Part shown: one piece after another, positions 59,808-64,000 of the stretch | Layout of the letters: each line of letters starts with the position of its first letter | Numbering within the stretch: position 1 is the stretch's first letter | Assembly: GCA_036250195.1 (NCBI GenBank) | Contig: JAVHZZ010000005.1 | Span: forward strand, 75,697,505 to 75,761,504 | Source: Mixophyes australis | Taxonomy: Eukaryota > Chordata > Amphibia > Anura > Limnodynastidae | Length of the DNA: 64,000 nucleotides | Reading direction: 5' to 3' | Made by a program: the position numbers and the translations under genes | Notes under the pieces: model-generated | Databases searched by the model: none | What the model was told of the DNA's origin: nothing | Seen by the model: only the letters and a program-made list of their open reading frames with translations

Positions 59808-60495
59808 ATTGGTGCCAGAACCTCACATGCCAGAACTGCTCCCACTGGTGCCACACTGCTGCAGGACTTACACAATCAACCGCATCCTCATCGTCGGATA
59901 CCCAAATCTCCCCCACATCCTCTTCTAAAGACAAAGTGTCATCCTCACTTGGTGTATCACCGGCTACACTCGGGCTGTTCAGGCACACATCAGCAGAACT
60001 GCTGAAAGGGCCCTTCTTTATGGGTAGACTAACAGAATGGTCACGATTAGACATCCCACTGTTGCATGGACTCTCCACAGGGATTGTTGTCATTTGTGAA
60101 TCAGAGCAAATATTCTCCTGTAATGCCTCACTGTTATCTTGCAGCTCGGCTTTGACGCGTAACAGTAGTTGTGCACCAATTGTAGGCTGGGTAACTTTTT
60201 GGGATCTGCCACTAATAGCCAAAGGTGAAGGCCTCATTCTCTCTTTGCCACTGCGTGTGTAGAATGGCATGCTTGCAATTTTTTTTTTATCGTCACTTAA
60301 CTTTTGCTCAGTTACACTTCTTTTTCGCTTCAATACAGTAAAATTTTTTTTGGTTTTTGTTTTTTGCACTAATTTGAAAACACTCTGTTGTTTGACATCG
60401 CCTTGGCCAGATGACGTACTGGGAACACTAACATCAGGACTGGTGACAGAACCTGGTTGCTCATTTAGATCATATGTGGACTGCTTTGAATCCAT
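59779..60495 (-). CDS. Uncharacterised 238-codon ORF inside the hAT element
   Basis: The frame starts at ATG 60493-60495 (MDSKQSTYDL) and runs 238 codons to a stop at 59779. I do not recognise the protein. The N-terminal third is rich in Ser, Thr and Gln. A strongly basic stretch follows (KTKTKKNFTVLKRKRS at about residues 45-60), resembling a nuclear-localisation signal. The C-terminal part is acidic (SEDDTLSLEED and VSDDEDA at about residues 185-210), then aromatic-rich (VWHQWEQFWHVRFWH). It runs opposite to the transposase remnant. The last part may be a frameshift read-through, since another minus frame (59625-59807) continues with a transposon-like segment. It may be a first coding exon of a second transposon gene or an unrelated captured sequence. 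Confidence 0.45.
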   Translation of the reverse strand: MDSKQSTYDLNEQPGSVTSPDVSVPSTSSGQGDVKQQSVFKLVQKTKTKKNFTVLKRKRSVTEQKLSDDKKKIASMPFYTRSGKERMRPSPLAISGRSQKVTQPTIGAQLLLRVKAELQDNSEALQENICSDSQMTTIPVESPCNSGMSNRDHSVSLPIKKGPFSSSADVCLNSPSVAGDTPSEDDTLSLEEDVGEIWVSDDEDAVDCVSPAAVWHQWEQFWHVRFWHQYALSKHKQG

Positions 60496-60510
60496 TCTGA
60501 GCGCAAACCA

Positions 60511-62710
60511 CTGGGGAGTGCTAAAAATTATTTAGTAGATTCTGCTGACAGTTATGACTTTTGACAGCCAGAAATATTAATGCACAATTAGGGAGGACAC
60601 CCCAAAAACACTGAGGAGTGCTAAAAATTATTTAGTAGATACTGCTGACAGATATGACTTTTGACAGCCAGAAATATTAATGCACAATTAGGGAGGACAC
60701 CCCAAAAACACTGAGGAGTGCTAAAAATTATTGAGTAGATACTGCTGACAGATATGACTTTTGACAGCCAGAAATATTAATGCACAATTAGGGAGGACAC
60801 CCCAAAAACACTGAGGAGTGCTAAAAATTATTGAGTAGATACTGCTGACAGATATGACTTTTGACAGCCAGAAATATTAATGCACAATTAGGGAGGACAC
60901 CCCAAAAACACTGAGGAGTGCTAAAAATTATTGAGTAGATACTGCTGACAGATATGACTTTTGACAGCCAGAAATATTAATGCACAATTAGGGAGGACAC
61001 CCCAAAAACGCTGAGGAGTGCTAAAAATTATTGAGTAGATACTGCTGACAGATATGACTTTTGACAGCCAGAAATATTAATGCACAATTAGGGAGGACAC
61101 CCCAAAAACACTGAGGAGTGCTAAAAATTATTGAGTAGATACTGCTGACAGATATGACTTTTGACAGCCAGAAATATTAATGCACAATTAGGGAGGACAC
61201 CCCAAAAACACTGAGGAGTGCTACAAATTATTGAGTAGATACTGCTGACAGATATGACTTTTGACAGCCAGAAATATTAATGCACAATTAGGGAGGACAC
61301 CCCAAAAACACTGAGGAGTGCTAAAAATTATTGAGTAGATACTGCTGACAGATATGACTTTTGACAGCCAGAAATATTAATGCACAATTAGGGAGGACAC
61401 CCCAAAAACACTGAGGAGTGCTAAAAATTATTGAGTAGATACTGCTGACAGATATGACTTTTGACAGCCAGAAATATTAATGCACAATTAGGGAGGACAC
61501 CCCAAAAACACTGAGGAGTGCTAAAAATTATTGAGTAGATACTGCTGACAGATATGACTTTTGACAGCCAGAAATATTAATGCACAATTAGGGAGGACAC
61601 CCCAAAAACACTGAGGTGTGCTACAAATTATTTAGTAGATACTGCTGACAGATATGACTTTTGACAGCCAGAAATATTAATGCACAATTAGGGAGGACAC
61701 CCCAAAAACACTGAGGAGTGCTACAAATTATTGAGTAGATACTGCTGACAGATATGACTTTTGACAGCCAGAAATATTAATGCACAATTAGGGAGGACAC
61801 CCCAAAAACACTGAGGAGTGCTAAAAATTATTTAGTAGATACTGCTGACAGATATGACTTTTGACAGCCAGAAATATTAATGCACAATTAGGGAGGACAC
61901 CCCAAAAACACTGAGGAGTGCTACAAATTATTGAGTAGATACTGCTGACAGATATGACTTTTGACAGCCAGAAATATTAATGCACAATTAGGGAGGACAC
62001 CCCAAAAACACTGAGGAGTGCTAAAAATTATTTAGTAGATACTGCTGACAGATATGACTTTTGACAGCCAGAAATATTAATGCACAATTAGGGAGGACAC
62101 CCCAAAAACACTGAGGTGTGCTACAAATTATTTAGTAGATACTGCTGACAGATATGACTTTTGACAGCCAGAAATATTAATGCACAATTAGGGAGGACAC
62201 CCCAAAAACACTGAGGAGTGCTACAAATTATTGAGTAGATACTGCTGACAGATATGACTTTTGACAGCCAGAAATATTAATGCACAATTAGGGAGGACAC
62301 CCCAAAAACACTGAGGAGTGCTAAAAATTATTTAGTAGATACTGCTGACAGATATGACTTTTGACAGCCAGAAATATTAATGCACAATTAGGGAGGACAC
62401 CCCAAAAACACTGAGGAGTGCTAAAAATTATTGAGTAGATACTGCTGACAGATATGACTTTTGACAGCCAGAAATATTAATGCACAATTAGGGAGGACAC
62501 CCCAAAAACACTGAGGAGTGCTAAAAATTATTTAGTAGATACTGCTGACAGATATGACTTTTGACAGCCAGAAATATTAATGCACAATTAGGGAGGACAC
62601 CCCAAAAACACTGAGGTGTGCTACAAATTATTTAGTAGATACTGCTGACAGATATGACTTTTGACAGCCAGAAATATTAATGCACAATTATGGGGGACAC
62701 CCCAAAAGCG
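60511..62710. repeat. 22-copy tandem array of a 100-bp unit
   Basis: Each unit runs CTGAGGAGTGCTAAAAATTA, TTKAGTAGATACTGCTGACA, GATATGACTTTTGACAGCCA, GAAATATTAATGCACAATTA, GGGAGGACACCCCAAAAACA, exactly 100 bases, with very few substitutions. The first unit (CTGGGG, TTCTGC, GTTATG) and the end of the last unit (TGGGGGAC, AAAAGCG) are the most diverged, as expected at array edges. Variation is mostly at three sites, and units 12-16 are almost repeated by 17-21. There is no open frame through it. It begins 15 bases upstream of the ATG of the minus-strand ORF. Confidence 0.97.
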
Positions 62711-63070
62711 CTGGGGAGTGCCAAATATGAAGAAAAAATAATAAACCTCTATCCTCCTCTCTGCACTAGCGATTTTGGTTAGAGCAATTGCAAGAACAAT
62801 ATTGTATTCTCTGTCCCTGCTCTAATTAGCCTATGACTACACCCTGCTCTCTCCCTCTGTCAAATGGCGATGGATTGCTGTGGAGGCGTGTATTTATAAA
62901 GTTGAAGTATCGCGAGAACCGAGTCCCGAGATCCGACAACGTCACAATGACGTTCGGCCTCGATTTGGATTCGGAATGGGCGGGAGAGTACCGAGCTGCT
63001 CAGCTCGGTACTCGGATACCCAAAGTTCGGGTGGGTTCGGTTCTCGGAGAACCGGACCCGCCCATCTCTA

Positions 63071-63078
63071 GTTATTAG
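63071..63078. repeat. hAT target-site duplication, right
   Basis: GTTATTAG, identical to 57441-57448. Confidence 0.92.
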
Positions 63079-63079
63079 T

Positions 63080-63940
63080 CTCTTCAGTATTTTAGTGATA
63101 AAGTAGGGAAATGGGGAATATCTTTGTAACAGAAGTAGGGGGATTGTTTCTATCAGTATAGGGGTGAGGAGTGCATGCTTTGGGGAGAATGAAAATGTGC
63201 TAGTAGACAGAATAAAAAAGAGTTAACAATTGCTGTTGGGAATGGAGAGAAGTTATTGTGTCATTAATACTATATTAGACAAGATCATGAAGTGTGTCAC
63301 TGATATTCACATTTACATTTTGGTAAAATACACAGTTTACACAAAAAGAAAGATGAAAGCATAAAAAGTCGAGCTATGTATGCTCAGCTCCCCTTTGTTA
63401 CAGTGGTTTTCCGTAATAAGTTCCAAAAAGGTTAAAGCAATGATTGTTACATTATGTAAATGATCTGTTGCATTATGACAATGCTTCATCACTTTTATGC
63501 AAATATGCTAATTAGATATGTGAATATAAAATAAGCAAATATCCAAAATGAATATTTTTATCTTTGACACCTACACACAATAAGCAAAAAATAGATGATA
63601 GTTGACAAATAAGACACACATTGCTGTACTTATCTACAAAGTGTTTATTGTTACAAAATGTAGATGGTTAGCATGTGTTGTGTACAAAGCAACATTTTTA
63701 TAATAGCAAGAAAAGTCAAATCCATTTAAAGAGATGCTTTGGAATGTAGCAGGTTGAAGTATATGGTCCATTCATATCTATGTATGTAAATAATGAATTG
63801 TGCAGGAGAAAAACAAATGGCTTCTGTTGGAAAAGACATCTAGCCAAAAAATTTATATTGTAATATGCAGAGTTATACTGCGATAACTTCTAGCATTAAG
63901 TCCTGGGATGTATTAAAAGATAGATGGATATAAAGGTATA
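63080..63940. other. Intron DNA, nothing recognised
   Basis: AT-rich, no coding or repeat feature supported. Confidence 0.35.
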
Positions 63941-63944
63941 TGAA

Positions 63945-63966
63945 ATAGATATATATATATAGATAA

Positions 63967-64000
<34 letters not shown>
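63945..64000. repeat. (GATA)n microsatellite, cut by the window end
   Basis: A (TA)n stretch followed by at least nine GATA units reaching the last base. Confidence 0.9.

Larger units (their letters stand above)
57449..63070. mobile_element. hAT DNA transposon, 5.6 kb, defective
   Basis: The element is flanked by identical 8-bp duplications. Its left end is TAGAGATGGTCACTGACC and its right end, inverted, TAGAGATGGGCGGGTCC, so only about nine terminal bases match. The left sub-end is made of TTTTGG repeats (57470-57600); the right sub-end is GC-rich with small palindromes, for example GTACCGAGCTG against CAGCTCGGTAC near 62987-63010. Inside are a broken transposase (+), a 238-codon frame (-) and a 22-copy tandem array. 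The perfect duplications point to an insertion that is not very old, while the stops show it cannot move by itself. Confidence 0.9.
33934..64000 (+). other. rbms3: rbms3 intron 1 (start; continues beyond the window)
   Basis: Everything after the splice donor at 33934 lacks any ORF resembling the RBMS3 RRM domains or the linker that follows the first exon, so it is read as the 5' part of intron 1. The intron is filled with MITEs, LINE tails, a solo LTR, a Penelope-like remnant, a large hAT element and microsatellites, listed separately. The intron assignment is an inference from the single exon. Confidence 0.8.

Noticed and set aside
59693..60262. 189-codon plus-strand ORF
   Set aside because: It is the antisense shadow of the 238-codon minus-strand frame and has a less protein-like composition (many Ser, Cys, Trp).
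60511..62710. Regular 100-bp periodicity resembling a CRISPR array
   Set aside because: The units are contiguous and uniform, with no unique spacers, and the DNA is vertebrate. It is a tandem satellite inside a transposon.

Overview
The window reads as vertebrate nuclear DNA, most likely from a frog or toad (Anura). It is AT-rich, has almost no long open reading frames, and is full of interspersed repeats of types I associate with anuran genomes: an L1-like LINE, tRNA-derived SINEs with (GAT)n tails, palindromic MITEs, hAT elements, LTRs and microsatellites. That assignment rests on recognised repeat styles and one gene, not on a search, and I cannot name the species.

Only one cellular gene is supported. 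At 33859-33933 (+) lies a first coding exon beginning MGKRLEQQ and containing MYPQYTYYYPHYLQTK, followed at once by a GT splice donor. This is the conserved N-terminus of RBMS3 (RNA-binding motif, single-stranded-interacting protein 3), close to its paralogue RBMS1. No later exon is visible (no RRM-coding ORF), so 33934-64000 is the start of the long first intron and 1 to about 32950 is upstream intergenic or promoter DNA.

Upstream half, left to right: a probable endogenous-retrovirus LTR with primer-binding site and decayed internal sequence (about 2.4-4.17 kb, minus strand); LINE remnants; a candidate solo LTR (6.6-7.1 kb); a 4.8-kb L1-like LINE on the minus strand bounded by an exact 18-bp target-site duplication (7.36-12.13 kb); a LINE tail and a degenerate minisatellite (12.4-13.1 kb); a terminal-inverted-repeat (TIR) element (16.8-17.3 kb); SINE copies; a GC-rich MITE sitting in a GATA microsatellite (21.5-21.9 kb); a hAT-like element carrying a minisatellite (25.3-26.5 kb); and several MITEs, one nested in another (31.2-32.2 kb).

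Intron half: large (TA)n arrays; MITEs at 35.75, 38.1, 46.5 and 49.7 kb; two copies of one almost fully palindromic MITE in opposite orientations (44.1 and 47.15 kb); two 5'-truncated L1-like tails; a solo LTR (50.5-51.0 kb); a long inverted repeat whose centre holds a hammerhead-ribozyme-like core typical of Penelope-like elements (54.5-55.5 kb); a LINE C-terminus with its 3' tail (56.2-56.7 kb); and a 5.6-kb hAT element with perfect 8-bp target-site duplications (57449-63070). That hAT element holds a broken transposase on one strand, an uninterrupted 238-codon ORF on the other, and 22 tandem copies of an exact 100-bp unit.

I see no operon, CRISPR array, tRNA or rRNA gene, and no clearly new biological system. 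The most unusual object is the hAT element with its 100-bp array and opposing ORF.
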